64,000 nucleotides of DNA from Deltaproteobacteria bacterium (GTDB lineage: Bacteria; Myxococcota; Kuafuiibacteriia; Kuafuiibacteriales; Kuafuiibacteriaceae), in assembly GCA_016703535.1 (NCBI GenBank), contig JADJBV010000001.1, positions 868,001 through 932,000 on the forward strand. The letters run 5' to 3'. A program made the position numbers and the translations under genes. The number at the start of each line of letters is the position of its first letter. The first letter of the stretch is position 1. Under the pieces are notes generated by a model that saw only the letters and a program-made list of their open reading frames with translations, was not told the origin of the DNA and did not search any database. This document shows, one piece after another, positions 8,692 to 17,460 of the stretch.

Positions 8692-9276
8692 ATGATCGAC
8701 GATCCGCTCGACGAGCAGGCGCTGGTCCGGGCCGCCAAGGGTGCGCCCTCCGACGACCTTCGAGCCTTCGAGGCTCTGGTGGCCCGCAATCAAGGCCACG
8801 TGGTGGCCAACTGTCGTCACCTCACGGGTTCCCCCGCCGAAGCCGAAGATCTGGCCCAAGAGGTCTTCGTCAAAGCCTTTTTTGCCCTGAAGCGGTTCGA
8901 GGAGCGCTCCAGCTTTCGGACCTGGGTCCGCCAGATCAAGGTCAACCACTGCCTCAGCCACCTGACCAAGCGGAAGAAGGAGCGGGCCGTCGATCTCGAC
9001 GATCCCGGGGTGGCCGACGATCGGGCCCTACGGGTCGAGGCCGCCGCCGAAGAGCAGCTCTTGGCCGACGACGAACGGGTCCGGATCCAGGCGGTGCTGG
9101 ACGCCTTGGGCGAAAGCCTGCGGGTGCCCCTGGTGCTGCGGGATTTGGATGGCCTCTCTTATCAAGAGATCGCCGAACAGTTGGGGCTCGGCCTGTCGGC
9201 GGTGAAGATGCGGATCAAGCGGGGCCGGGAAGAGTTCCGTCGCCTCTACCAGGCCGAGGCCGGCCCGCCCGGCTGA
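8692..9276 (+). CDS. RNA polymerase ECF-family sigma factor
   Basis: A 194-aa sigma factor. Region 2 spans about residues 20-95 (AFEALVARNQGHVV, then AEDLAQEVFVKAF and SSFRTWVRQIKVNHCLSHL). Region 4 spans about 130-185 (VLDALGESLRVPLVLRDLDGLSYQEIAEQLG, then SAVKMRIKRGREEFRRLY). Region 1 and the large region 3 are absent, as in ECF factors. It is followed 12 nt later by a small ORF in the place where an anti-sigma factor often sits. The promoter in front matches one at 10350, so this factor may control both itself and the 121-aa protein there. The inducing signal is unknown. Confidence 0.93.
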   Translation: MIDDPLDEQALVRAAKGAPSDDLRAFEALVARNQGHVVANCRHLTGSPAEAEDLAQEVFVKAFFALKRFEERSSFRTWVRQIKVNHCLSHLTKRKKERAVDLDDPGVADDRALRVEAAAEEQLLADDERVRIQAVLDALGESLRVPLVLRDLDGLSYQEIAEQLGLGLSAVKMRIKRGREEFRRLYQAEAGPPG

Positions 9277-9288
9277 GGGCCTGATTTG

Positions 9289-9555
9289 ATGGCTGGCCCG
9301 ACCGAAGAGGACGACGAACTCGGCCCGCCCATCGCGCCGCTGGCCGGGCTCGATCAAGAACCCAGCGAGGCCTTTATGGGTAGGGTCCGGGGCTCGATCC
9401 GTCGGCGCCAGCTGGCGGGGGAAGCCGCGGAGTTGTCGTGGACCGGGATGGGCGCGGTGCTGCTCGAGTACCTGGAGTTGGTGTTCGGCGCCCTCAGGAC
9501 CCGCGAGGGTGATAGGGAGGGGGAAGATGGACGAGATCCTGAAGAGCCTCGCTGA
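9289..9555 (+). CDS. Small protein following the ECF sigma factor, possible partner
   Basis: An 88-aa ORF 12 nt after the sigma stop; I prefer ATG at 9289 to the TTG one codon earlier. It is acidic at both ends with a central PSEAFMGRVRGSIRRRQL segment and a short hydrophobic stretch (MGAVLLEYLELVFGAL), too short and polar for a confident membrane helix. No HxxxCxxC zinc motif of ZAS anti-sigma factors is present. Its end overlaps the next gene by 29 nt, so translation is probably coupled. Position suggests a sigma regulator, but I do not recognise a family. Confidence 0.6.
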   Translation: MAGPTEEDDELGPPIAPLAGLDQEPSEAFMGRVRGSIRRRQLAGEAAELSWTGMGAVLLEYLELVFGALRTREGDREGEDGRDPEEPR

Positions 9556-10339
9556 CTCGTTTCGCGGGTACTTGGCCACCGGCGCGGCGTTGTTGCCCAA
9601 GTTGGTCAGCGGCCTGGTGTTGCTGGTGGTCGCCTTGGTGGTGGCCAAGCTGATCGAGCGTTTTCTCCGGGAGATCTTGGTGCGGGTGAAGTTCGACACC
9701 CTGCTGACCAAGGTCGGGATCGATCAGGCGCTCCAACGCATTGGTCTGAGGGCGGCCCTCAACACGCTGATCCCCCGGGTCGTCTACTTCTTGTTGCTGA
9801 TCCTCTTTGCCCGGACCGCCTCCGACGCCCTCGGCTTGTCCGCCATCTCTTCGGCGATCGGCAGCTTCTTGGCTTACCTGCCCAACCTGATCGCCGCTTT
9901 GTTGATCATGATCTTGGGCAGCGCCGCCGCCCAGGCCGCCGGCGGGATGGTCACTCAAGCGGCCCAAAACGCCGGCATCGACTTCGCGCCCTCTTTGGGC
10001 AAGGTCGTCTCGTCGTTGATCATGTTCGTGTTGGGGGTGATGGCCATCGGCCAACTCCAGCTCGACACCGAGATGGTGCGGTTGGTGTCCACCTGCCTTT
10101 TGGCGGGATTTGCGTTGGCCTTTGGCCTTTCGGTGGGCCTCGGCACCCGGGAGATCACCCGGAACATCATCGCCGGGTTCTACGCCCGGAAGGTCTTCAA
10201 GATCGGCGAAGTGATGGAGATCAAGGGCGAGACCGGCGTCCTGAAGTCGATCACCCCGACCCAGGTGCTGCTCGAAAAGGACGGCCGGATCATCGCGATA
10301 TCCAACCGGGTTTTCATCGACGAAGTGGTCCGCCAATAA
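9527..10339 (+). CDS. MscS-like mechanosensitive channel family protein
   Basis: A 270-aa protein starting at ATG 9527, which has a strong SD (AGGGAGGGGG at 9514-9523) just upstream; the GTG at 9509 is less likely. There are four or five hydrophobic helices (about residues 18-45, 75-105, 110-140, 160-185 and 190-215), the Gly/Ala-rich helix GFALAFGLSVGLGTREITRNIIAGFYARK and a short beta domain (FKIGEVMEIKGETGVLKSITPTQVLLEKDGRIIAISN). This resembles the conserved-TM-helix branch of MscS proteins and lacks the large C-terminal cytoplasmic cage. It is probably an inner-membrane channel for osmotic release. It shares a transcript with the ECF sigma factor, which suggests envelope stress as the signal (inference). 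Confidence 0.82.
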   Translation: MDEILKSLADSFRGYLATGAALLPKLVSGLVLLVVALVVAKLIERFLREILVRVKFDTLLTKVGIDQALQRIGLRAALNTLIPRVVYFLLLILFARTASDALGLSAISSAIGSFLAYLPNLIAALLIMILGSAAAQAAGGMVTQAAQNAGIDFAPSLGKVVSSLIMFVLGVMAIGQLQLDTEMVRLVSTCLLAGFALAFGLSVGLGTREITRNIIAGFYARKVFKIGEVMEIKGETGVLKSITPTQVLLEKDGRIIAISNRVFIDEVVRQ

Positions 10340-10349
10340 TCGGCCCCTG

Positions 10350-10380
10350 GATGTGACTTTTGGGCTCGGCCTTCGGTCTT
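10350..10380 (+). promoter_or_regulatory. Second copy of the putative ECF promoter
   Basis: GATGTGACTTT (10350-10360), 15 nt, GTCTT (10376-10380): identical boxes and spacing to 8644-8674. The ATG of the next gene lies only 10 nt beyond the -10 box, so the transcript would have a very short leader or none. Confidence 0.55.
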
Positions 10381-10390
10381 CCTGTCCGAG

Positions 10391-10756
10391 ATGGCCAATC
10401 AAGAACGCCCCTGGGTCCTGTTCATCGACCTCAACGCCGCCGGTTTGCCCGGCACAGTCTCAGTGCTCAGCCAAGACAGCCCAGTCGGGATCGTCCACGT
10501 CCGCACCGTGTTGTCGGCCTTTCAGCTGCTGACCCGGGCCGACCACCGGCTGGCCGCGGTCTTCGTGGCCCGCCGCCCCTACGATCCGCTGGCCGAAAAG
10601 CTCTTCGGTGAGGTGCGACGGATCGCGCCCAAGGCCGAACTTTTTGAGTTGGAGGTCGGCCCCGAGTCCGGCTCCCCGACGCCCTCCGCGGCCCGTCGAA
10701 TCCGGACCGCCGACATCCCCAAGATCTTGGCCCGCTACGCCCCCGCCCGGATCTGA
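10391..10756 (+). CDS. Unknown 121-aa protein, probable ECF target
   Basis: ATG at 10391 gives MANQERPWVLFIDLNAAGLPG. The alternation of short hydrophobic strands (WVLFIDLN, VGIVHVRT, LAAVFVARRP, KAELFELEVG) with helices resembles a receiver-like alpha/beta fold. The acidic pocket and phosphoacceptor Asp of response regulators are not clear, so I do not call it a response regulator. It has no signal peptide or membrane helix. It stands alone, convergent with the kinase gene 10 nt away, and its promoter copies that of the upstream ECF sigma gene. Confidence 0.7.
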   Translation: MANQERPWVLFIDLNAAGLPGTVSVLSQDSPVGIVHVRTVLSAFQLLTRADHRLAAVFVARRPYDPLAEKLFGEVRRIAPKAELFELEVGPESGSPTPSAARRIRTADIPKILARYAPARI

Positions 10757-10766
10757 AGCCCACGCT

Positions 10767-13700
10767 CTATTTGGGGACCGGCGACAACAACCCCAAAAAG
10801 CGCTCCACCGAAACGACGCCTAAGGCCAACAGGTCACTTTGGACCTCGGCGATGACCCCGCGCCCACCGCGACCGGCGAGCTCCCCGAGGCGATAACGGG
10901 CGGCAAGCGCGTGAGCCTGCATGCCGGCCGCCCAAAAGCCTGCCTCGGCCTCGCGATAGGCTTCGGCGGCCTCTTGGTGCAGGCCCAACCCGCGGTTGAT
11001 CTCGGCCTGGATCAACCGCGCCAAGGCCAACGACCATCGCCGCCCCTCGCGCTCGAGGGCGTCGGCGTCGGCCCGGGCCGCCGCGTAGAGGGGCCGGGGG
11101 CTGGGGGCCGAGCTGGCGGCGGCCAAGGCGGCTCGGGCCCTGAGGAACAGCGCCTCGGCCCGGATGACCTGCACCCGCAGCACCTGGGACCGCTCGATCA
11201 ACGGCCACTGTTTGCTCAAGCCTCGCCAAGCGCTGGCGTTGGGGCCCCGGTAGAGCTCCAGCAGGGTGCGGGAGGACGTCTCCCAAAAGTGGGCCAGCGG
11301 ATAACTTGGGCCCTGCACCTCTTGGCGGGCCGCCTCCAGGTGGGCCAGGGCTTGGTCGGGGCGATCGGCGGCCAACCAGATCACGGTGGCGTTGCCCGAC
11401 TGGCGCAACACGGTCGAGGTGTAGCTGTCGCCTCGGGCCAGGGCGTCCTCGATCAACCGGCCGAGCCGCCCGTCCAGACCTCGGAAGCGGCCCCGATAGG
11501 CCTCGGCCCACAACCCGAAGGTCCGGGCGGTGCTGAGCTCCCAGTCCGCGCCGGTCCGCCGCTTGCCCAGCAACCCTTCGGCGTTTTCGACACAGCGGAC
11601 CGTCTGGGCCCACTCGCCCTCATGGAGGGCCGCGAGCCCCGCACCCAAGGCCGCGAAGCCGCGGACGTACGGATCTTCGGCCTCTTTGGCGCGGCGTTTG
11701 AGCGCCTCCAACACCCGGTGGATCCGGGTCGAGCTGGGGGCGGCTTCGCTGGTCAAGTAACCCAACTCCATCGCCAGACCGCGGGCGATCTGCCCCGGAT
11801 CCGAGAGCTCGAGGGCCAGCCGCAGGTGGCGGGACGTGTAGATCGCCGCGGTCACCACGTCGACGAAGGTCAAGCCGACGCCCACGGTCCAACACAGATC
11901 CGCTTCGAAGTTGAGCTCCGGGTCTTGGATCGGCGGCGAGGCGGGTTCGAGGCCCCGCACCAAAAGCCGGGAACGTTCGATCCGCAACATGGTCAAGGCC
12001 GCCTCGGCGTCTCGCGGGAGATCGAAGCTGAACTGCCGGAGCAGGGGGCGCAGGATGGTCAGGCCCAACTCGACGCGCCCGCTCCTCAGGTAAAGATCCG
12101 CGGCTCGCCGCTTCAGCTCTCGTTGTTCGGCCACCGTCGGCGCCAGCTGGGACGCCTCCAAAAATAGATCACCGGCCTCCTTCTGACCGGCCGCGGCCAA
12201 CACCTCGGCCTTGGCCCGCTTGGCCGAAAAACGTGCCTGGGAGGCCAGGGGATCGTCAGCCCCTCCGGAGACGTCGGTGTGGCTATCGTCCCGGCCCGAC
12301 ACCACTCGAGACAACTCTTCGGTGTTGGCGGGGGTCCGGCCGGCCGCCGCCAGGTGAGGCAAGATCCGCTCCGGCGCTGCCCCAACCGCGGTCAGGGCCT
12401 CGGCGATCTGGCGGTGAACCTCGGCCAGTTGCTCCGCCGAAAGGGTGGCCCGCACCGTCGTCGCCACCCGATCATCTTCACACTCGAGGGCGTCCTCCGA
12501 GCCCTCCGGGCGCACTCGGGCCAACCGCAGGATCTCCAGCTGGTGGATGGTCGCCGCGTCTTTGGCCTCCAACGCGGCCGCGTGTCGGGCGACCCGACGG
12601 GGCAGTGGCCCACCCACCGCCAAGATCTCGAGGAGTCGCTTGGCCGGCGGCGCCACCGCCGCATAACGACGGAGCAAGACCTGGTGAATGGAGCTGGGCC
12701 CGGGTTCGTGTCCGCCCTGCAGCTCGTGTTTGGCGTCGAGCGCCATCTCGTGGACAAAAAGTGGGTGGCCCTCGGCCTCCCGGGCGATGGCCCGAGCCCG
12801 GGCCCTCAACTCGGCGGGCGGGAAGGCCGGCATGGTGGTGCGGATCTGCTCCTCGGGGCGTTCGTCGTCTTCGCTCGGATCGCCGTGTTCCTTGAGCACC
12901 GACCGGGCCAACTCCTCGGCGGCGGCTTGGGAGAGGGCCCCGACCAAGATCTCGCGCACCACAAAAGCGCTGTTTTTGGGCGCTCTCAGCGCCCGCAAGA
13001 TCTCTTGCCGGTCACGTTCGCTGCTCGGATACGCGGCGATCAACAGAAACGGCGGCGGGCGGGGCGGGGCGAGGAGCTGGGCCAACAACTCGGCGCTGTC
13101 CTGATCTCCGAACTGAAGGTCGTCCAAAAAACAAACGACCCGGCGTTTCCTCGCGAGTTGATAAAAGAGGTTTCGCAGCGCCGCGAAGGCCGCGGCCCGC
13201 GGGTAGCCCTTCTTGGGCGCCTCTTGAACGAGTTGTTGGATGACGTCGACCCGCTCCAGCACCGGGAACAGCTGGGCGAGGGCCACCACGTCGGGAGGCA
13301 AGAGGGCCTCGAGCTCGACCAACGACAAGCGCCGCAAGGAACGAGACAAAGAGTCGATCAGGTGGTCAACCGCCTTGAAGGCCAGCTGTTCGGCCTCGAA
13401 ACAACGGCCGGCCAAGACGATGGCGCTGCCCTCGCGCTCCAACTCCGCCAAGAAGTGCTGGGCCAAGGCGGTTTTGCCCATCCCCGGAGCGCCGCTCAGG
13501 TGCACCACCACCGGCTGATCCTTGGCGGCGACGAAGGCCCCTCGCAACGCCGCCAGGTGGTCGCTGCGCCCATAAAGAGGCGCCCGGGCCGCGACCGCAC
13601 CTCGGCCGTAAGCGGGTGGGGGCAAGGCGTGGACCGCGGTCCCCAACCGTCGCAACACGTCACGTCCCAGGGGTCGCTCCTTGGGGTTGATCGCCAGCAG

Positions 13701-14576
13701 CTCCATCGCCAGCGCCACCAGATCGGCCGGGGCCTGAGGATTGAGGGACGCGATCGGGGGCGGAGCTTCGGTTTGTTTGCCCAGCAGCACCTGGTAGGGC
13801 GTGCCCAAATAAGGGAGCTGCCCGCTCAATGCCTGATAAAGCATGACCCCCACCGCGTACCAGTCGGAGGCGGTGCTGGCGGGTGCGCCGGCGGCGATCT
13901 CCGGCGCCAAATAGGCGACGGTCCCCATCACCCCGGCGTGGCTGCGGGCGATCGACTCCTCATCGATGTCGGTGGCCAAACCAAAGTCCAGGATCACCGC
14001 CCGACCCGAGCCGGTGATCAAGACGTTGGAGGGCTTGAGATCCCGGTGCAACTTGCCGGCCTCGTGGAGCGCCTGCAGCCCGGCCGCCACTTGGCCGAGC
14101 GCATGGCGGAGGCGCGCTTCGTCGAGGGGCAGATGGATCGGCGGCGGCGGCGGCGGTTCGGCTTCGGTGTCGTTGGGCCCCCTCAGCTCGACCCGGCGCA
14201 GGGCCGGATCGATCACCGCCACCGTCGGTAAGCTGACCTCGTCGGTCGGCTGATCGGGCTCCAGCCCGGGGCGGACCCAAGACAAAAACGAGACCCCGTC
14301 GATCAGCTCCATGGTGAAGAACCAGGTCTGACCTTCGGAGAACAACTCGTGCAGCGTCACCAGGTTGGGGTGGGTGACGTCGGCCAGCGCCCGGAACTCC
14401 TTCTTGAAGCGGTAGATCGCGCTGGCCCCCGCCCGCAGCAGGGTCTTGAGCGCCACGGTCGCGTTCTGTTTGCGGTCGTAGGCCTCGTAGACCACACCCA
14501 TCCCGCCATCGCCGAGTTTCCGAACCAGCTCGAAGCGGTCGGGGAGGTGAAACTCGGCGCTGAGGCCCGAACTCAT
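10767..14576 (-). CDS. Ser/Thr protein kinase - AAA-type ATPase - TPR regulator
   Basis: A 1269-aa multidomain signalling protein. The kinase domain (residues about 15-315) has GDGGMGVVYEA, VALKTL, LHRDLKPSNVLI, DFGLATD and APE, with an unusual acidic/proline insert near residues 110-155. It is followed by a P-loop NTPase module (GAPGMGKT near 362-369, LFDD-like CFLDDLQFGDQDSAEL) of the AAA/STAND type and a long alpha-helical, TPR-like C-terminus rich in Ala, Leu and Arg. All main catalytic kinase motifs are intact. The TTG at 14582 overlaps the prkA stop; ATG at 14576 is used here. Lying immediately behind prkA, it is probably co-transcribed and may act in the same phospho-relay. No transmembrane segment is seen, so it is probably cytoplasmic. 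Confidence 0.93.
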   Translation of the reverse strand: MSSGLSAEFHLPDRFELVRKLGDGGMGVVYEAYDRKQNATVALKTLLRAGASAIYRFKKEFRALADVTHPNLVTLHELFSEGQTWFFTMELIDGVSFLSWVRPGLEPDQPTDEVSLPTVAVIDPALRRVELRGPNDTEAEPPPPPPIHLPLDEARLRHALGQVAAGLQALHEAGKLHRDLKPSNVLITGSGRAVILDFGLATDIDEESIARSHAGVMGTVAYLAPEIAAGAPASTASDWYAVGVMLYQALSGQLPYLGTPYQVLLGKQTEAPPPIASLNPQAPADLVALAMELLAINPKERPLGRDVLRRLGTAVHALPPPAYGRGAVAARAPLYGRSDHLAALRGAFVAAKDQPVVVHLSGAPGMGKTALAQHFLAELEREGSAIVLAGRCFEAEQLAFKAVDHLIDSLSRSLRRLSLVELEALLPPDVVALAQLFPVLERVDVIQQLVQEAPKKGYPRAAAFAALRNLFYQLARKRRVVCFLDDLQFGDQDSAELLAQLLAPPRPPPFLLIAAYPSSERDRQEILRALRAPKNSAFVVREILVGALSQAAAEELARSVLKEHGDPSEDDERPEEQIRTTMPAFPPAELRARARAIAREAEGHPLFVHEMALDAKHELQGGHEPGPSSIHQVLLRRYAAVAPPAKRLLEILAVGGPLPRRVARHAAALEAKDAATIHQLEILRLARVRPEGSEDALECEDDRVATTVRATLSAEQLAEVHRQIAEALTAVGAAPERILPHLAAAGRTPANTEELSRVVSGRDDSHTDVSGGADDPLASQARFSAKRAKAEVLAAAGQKEAGDLFLEASQLAPTVAEQRELKRRAADLYLRSGRVELGLTILRPLLRQFSFDLPRDAEAALTMLRIERSRLLVRGLEPASPPIQDPELNFEADLCWTVGVGLTFVDVVTAAIYTSRHLRLALELSDPGQIARGLAMELGYLTSEAAPSSTRIHRVLEALKRRAKEAEDPYVRGFAALGAGLAALHEGEWAQTVRCVENAEGLLGKRRTGADWELSTARTFGLWAEAYRGRFRGLDGRLGRLIEDALARGDSYTSTVLRQSGNATVIWLAADRPDQALAHLEAARQEVQGPSYPLAHFWETSSRTLLELYRGPNASAWRGLSKQWPLIERSQVLRVQVIRAEALFLRARAALAAASSAPSPRPLYAAARADADALEREGRRWSLALARLIQAEINRGLGLHQEAAEAYREAEAGFWAAGMQAHALAARYRLGELAGRGGRGVIAEVQSDLLALGVVSVERFLGLLSPVPK

Positions 14577-14578
14577 GC

Positions 14579-16831
14579 TCAAGACTTGTCGGAGAGGTAA
14601 CGAGCCTTCAGCAGGTAAGTCCCGGCTTCGGCAGTGGCCGCGTGGGTGTAGCCGTAGCGGGTCTTCATGGTCTCGACGGTGCGGCGCGCCAAGGCCAGAT
14701 CCTCTTCGGACAACTTGGGCCGCTCTTCGTTGAGCAGCTCCAAGGTGCAGGTCAGGTTGTGGGTGATGACCTTCTTCTGCTTGCGGTAGTAGTCCGACTC
14801 CATCTTTTCAATATAAAGCGGGAACAACTTGCGGTAGTTCGGGGTCTGGCCAGGGGTCTCCAAGCTCCAAGCGCCGATCCGGCCGATGACCGCGCGCCGG
14901 AAGTCGTCCCGGTTCTCTTTTTCCGCCAGCAGCAGGCTCTCGATCTCCTTCATCATCTCCTGATCCGGGTCCTGGTACTTGCCGGTGACCTTGTCGAAGA
15001 TCTTCTCCTTCTTCACCAGGTGCGAGACGTGGCGCACGTATTTGGCGAAGAGCTCCTCGTGGCGGGCCTCCTCCACCAAACCCATCGAGACCCGCAGCTC
15101 TTCGTCGAGTACGTTCAGCCACCAGTCTCGGACCGTCTCGATGAAACGCGCGTTTTCGTGATAACCGTGCCGCGCTTCCTGCTTCAAGAACTCGTAGAGG
15201 GAGGCGTCGCTGACCAACTCCTTCAGCTCGTCCAGGAGGGGCAGGGGGGTCAAGGTCCGGTAGCGGGGGTGGTGGGCCGCGTTCAGGATCAGGGTCCGGA
15301 TCTCTCGGGCTGAGGCGCCTTGTTGGCCCTCGTAGTAGGCGACGTTTTTGTACTCGTCGTTGAGGTGCGCGATGCCTCGGGCCAACTCCCGGGCCTCGAC
15401 GGCGGTGCACCACTGGGGGATGGCGCCCTCGTCATACAAGCGCAGTTTCTCGAGGGGCTTGAGGCGCTTGATGATCTCTTTGAGCGGCGCCGGGTAATGT
15501 TCGGGGTCGGGCCACTTCAGGCGCGTCAGCACCGCCCACATGGCGGCGACCTCGACCACGTGGGGTGCCAGATCTTTGGCGATGGTGGTGCGGTTGATCT
15601 GCCGGTCGTAGATCTGGATCTCGTCGGAGAAGCGCTTCAAGTAGGGCACCCGAACCAGCTCGATCCGGCCCTTGAAGCTGTTCCAGTCGACGTACTCTTT
15701 GAAGGCCTCGAGCTGCTTTTCGTTGGAGGAGGCCAACAACACTTCGTCCAAATAGATCTTGAACTGGGGCAACGAAGCGGTGGCCTCTTCGCTGGTCGTC
15801 AGGAGGTATTTGAAGGCCTCGATCGGCCGCTTCAGCAGGTCCGCGAACTCCAACATGCCGCGGTTGGCCGACACCAAGGGGCCCGACAACTCGAAGAGCG
15901 GGACGTTCTGGAGGGTCCGGGGCAGGTTGGCGATCGAACGATCGGCGGTGATCTGCCGCGCCTCGGCGTCCACGTGCATCTGGGGCTCGATGGTGGCCAC
16001 ACCCTTGCCGTACTTTTGCGAGACGTAAAAACGTTCGATCTGGACGTGGCGCAGGACCTCGGCGTGGTCGCCGTCGTTGGCCATCAGGAGTGCGTCGTAG
16101 ATGGCCCGGTCTCGCGGCGAAAGGTCACCATCGAGCAGGTAACGGGAGACCACGAAGTCGCCGTGCAGTCGCTTTTCGTCGACCAGCCGCTCCACCAACG
16201 CCCGTCGCTCGACCTTGGGCAAAAGGAAGAGCGGGTGGTCACGTAGCTCACAGGGCAAGCGGGCGTCGATCTGGTCACTCTTCAGGTGGGCGTAGGAGAC
16301 GCTGGTGTCGACCCGTTCGTCGCTCCGGGTCCCAAAGCCCAACTTCGACTTCTCGACCTTCTCCGAAGGGAAGATCCAGGAGTAGGTGTAGAGGGCGCCC
16401 TCGGGCGAACGCGAGTAGTGCTCCATCGCCGCTTGCAGGCAGTGGATGATCGAACTTTTGGCCGAGCCGTTGGGGCCGTGCAGCAGGATCAACCGAGAGA
16501 CCCGGCCATCGCGGACGAAGTTGTTGATCAGGCGGTACAGCTCGGCCTGGACCGCTTCTTGCCCCGCCACCCGCCCGTCGCCGTCGGAGAAGGGCGCATC
16601 GAACAGCTTGTAGCGCAGCACGTCCCCCTGGGGCAGCTGCCGGACCTCGGTCCCGTAGTGATCGAAGACGTCACGAATGTACTGGCTGGCGCTGCGCAGG
16701 TTCCGGGCCGGGTTCTCCAGGAAAAGCTCGAACCACTCGTGGTAGCTGAGGACGGCTCGGTCCTCGGCGAAGTGCTGCTGCACCCGCTCCGAGAGGGACT
16801 TCAGGATGGTGCTCGCCTCAGGTGCCGCCAC
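14579..16831 (-). CDS. prkA: PrkA family serine protein kinase / AAA+ protein
   Basis: About 750 aa. The N-terminus SLSERVQQHFAEDRAVLSYHEWFELFLENP is characteristic of PrkA. It is followed by an AAA+ core with Walker A GPNGSAKSS (about residues 119-127) and a C-terminal PrkA domain (FDKVTGKYQDPDQ, MKEIESLL). PrkA proteins act in stationary-phase and sporulation signalling in other bacteria. The start is uncertain: GTG at 16831 (MAAPEASTILKS) has a GAAAGG directly before it; a TTG at 16861 would add 10 residues with no SD. The gene overlaps or abuts the kinase-ATPase gene downstream, and upstream lies the palindromic repeat region. Confidence 0.94.
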   Translation of the reverse strand: MAAPEASTILKSLSERVQQHFAEDRAVLSYHEWFELFLENPARNLRSASQYIRDVFDHYGTEVRQLPQGDVLRYKLFDAPFSDGDGRVAGQEAVQAELYRLINNFVRDGRVSRLILLHGPNGSAKSSIIHCLQAAMEHYSRSPEGALYTYSWIFPSEKVEKSKLGFGTRSDERVDTSVSYAHLKSDQIDARLPCELRDHPLFLLPKVERRALVERLVDEKRLHGDFVVSRYLLDGDLSPRDRAIYDALLMANDGDHAEVLRHVQIERFYVSQKYGKGVATIEPQMHVDAEARQITADRSIANLPRTLQNVPLFELSGPLVSANRGMLEFADLLKRPIEAFKYLLTTSEEATASLPQFKIYLDEVLLASSNEKQLEAFKEYVDWNSFKGRIELVRVPYLKRFSDEIQIYDRQINRTTIAKDLAPHVVEVAAMWAVLTRLKWPDPEHYPAPLKEIIKRLKPLEKLRLYDEGAIPQWCTAVEARELARGIAHLNDEYKNVAYYEGQQGASAREIRTLILNAAHHPRYRTLTPLPLLDELKELVSDASLYEFLKQEARHGYHENARFIETVRDWWLNVLDEELRVSMGLVEEARHEELFAKYVRHVSHLVKKEKIFDKVTGKYQDPDQEMMKEIESLLLAEKENRDDFRRAVIGRIGAWSLETPGQTPNYRKLFPLYIEKMESDYYRKQKKVITHNLTCTLELLNEERPKLSEEDLALARRTVETMKTRYGYTHAATAEAGTYLLKARYLSDKS

Positions 16832-16901
16832 CCTTTCGGAGTAGCGCGCCCCCGACCTCAAATCTAGGGGGCGAGAGCCTGGTCCGGCAGAGCCAGGCCA
16901 A

Positions 16902-17148
16902 GCCGGCCCACCCTCTGCGCCCGCCCTGCGAGGACGGAAGATCGCTTAGGAAACCAAGAAACCAGGAGGGGCGGGACCGATGGCCCCTTCCCACAGCCTC
17001 TTCCTGGATTCCTGCCTTCCTCAGCGGTTCGGCGGCCGGCGCCGCGGGCACCACCGCACGCACGCCGCCCGCGTGTACCGGGCCCCCAAGGCTCTCGCAA
17101 GCCAAAGGCGCGCAGCCCGCGCCTGCGGGCGTAGAGGGGTGGGCCGGC
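16902..17148. mobile_element. MITE-like palindromic element 1
   Basis: A non-coding 247-bp unit. Its ends are inverted repeats: 16902-16924 and 17125-17148 match as reverse complements except for about one substitution and one indel (both contain GCCGGCCCACC). Inside lies a second inverted pair, 16943-16969 and 17001-17026, built on a motif like TTCCTGGTTTCCTGG...CTAAGCG (20 of 26 positions match). It has no transposase ORF. No target-site duplication is obvious. Confidence 0.6.
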
Positions 17149-17154
17149 GTTGCC

Positions 17155-17457
17155 GGACCGGGACCCAATACCGGTCAGTTTAGCCTTCGTTTCGAGGTGG
17201 ATGGTGGTGTCGCTGGAGCCAGGACTTCTTTGGACTCTTCCTGGTTTCCTGGCCTCCTAAGCGGTTTTACTGGCGGCGCCCCGGACACGAGATCGCAGGC
17301 GCGGCATCGAGGGGGGATTGGAGACCGCTTAGGAATGCAGGAACCTAGGAGCCCGAGGAATTGGGCCCCCGAAAGCGAGCCTTGAAGCACAGTCCCGAGA
17401 GGCGTTCGGCCTCCCCTCGAAAGCCGGCTAACTGATCGGTATTGGGACCGGGACCCC
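17155..17457. mobile_element. MITE-like palindromic element 2
   Basis: About 300 bp of non-coding DNA, 6 nt after element 1. The ends are long imperfect inverted repeats: CCCAATACCGGTCAGTT on the left against CCCAATACCGATCAGTT read from the right end, continuing into a shared TTTCGAGG block. The inner inverted pair, 17238-17264 and 17325-17350, carries the same 26-bp motif as element 1 (21 of 26 match between arms). The inner arms are shared and the outer ends differ, so the two look like related but distinct families. Confidence 0.6.
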
Positions 17458-17460
17458 AAG

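Noticed and set aside
10770..10797. Stem TTTGGGG/CCCCAAA at the convergent 3' ends
   Set aside because: A 7-bp stem with a 14-nt loop and no T-run on either side; it also lies within the last codons of the kinase gene.
12279..14231. 650-codon plus-strand ORF within the kinase gene
   Set aside because: Opposite strand has intact kinase and P-loop motifs; this frame is a shadow.
16822..17385. 187-codon plus-strand ORF over the repeat region
   Set aside because: It is created by reading through the inverted repeats; no SD and no similarity to any family I know.
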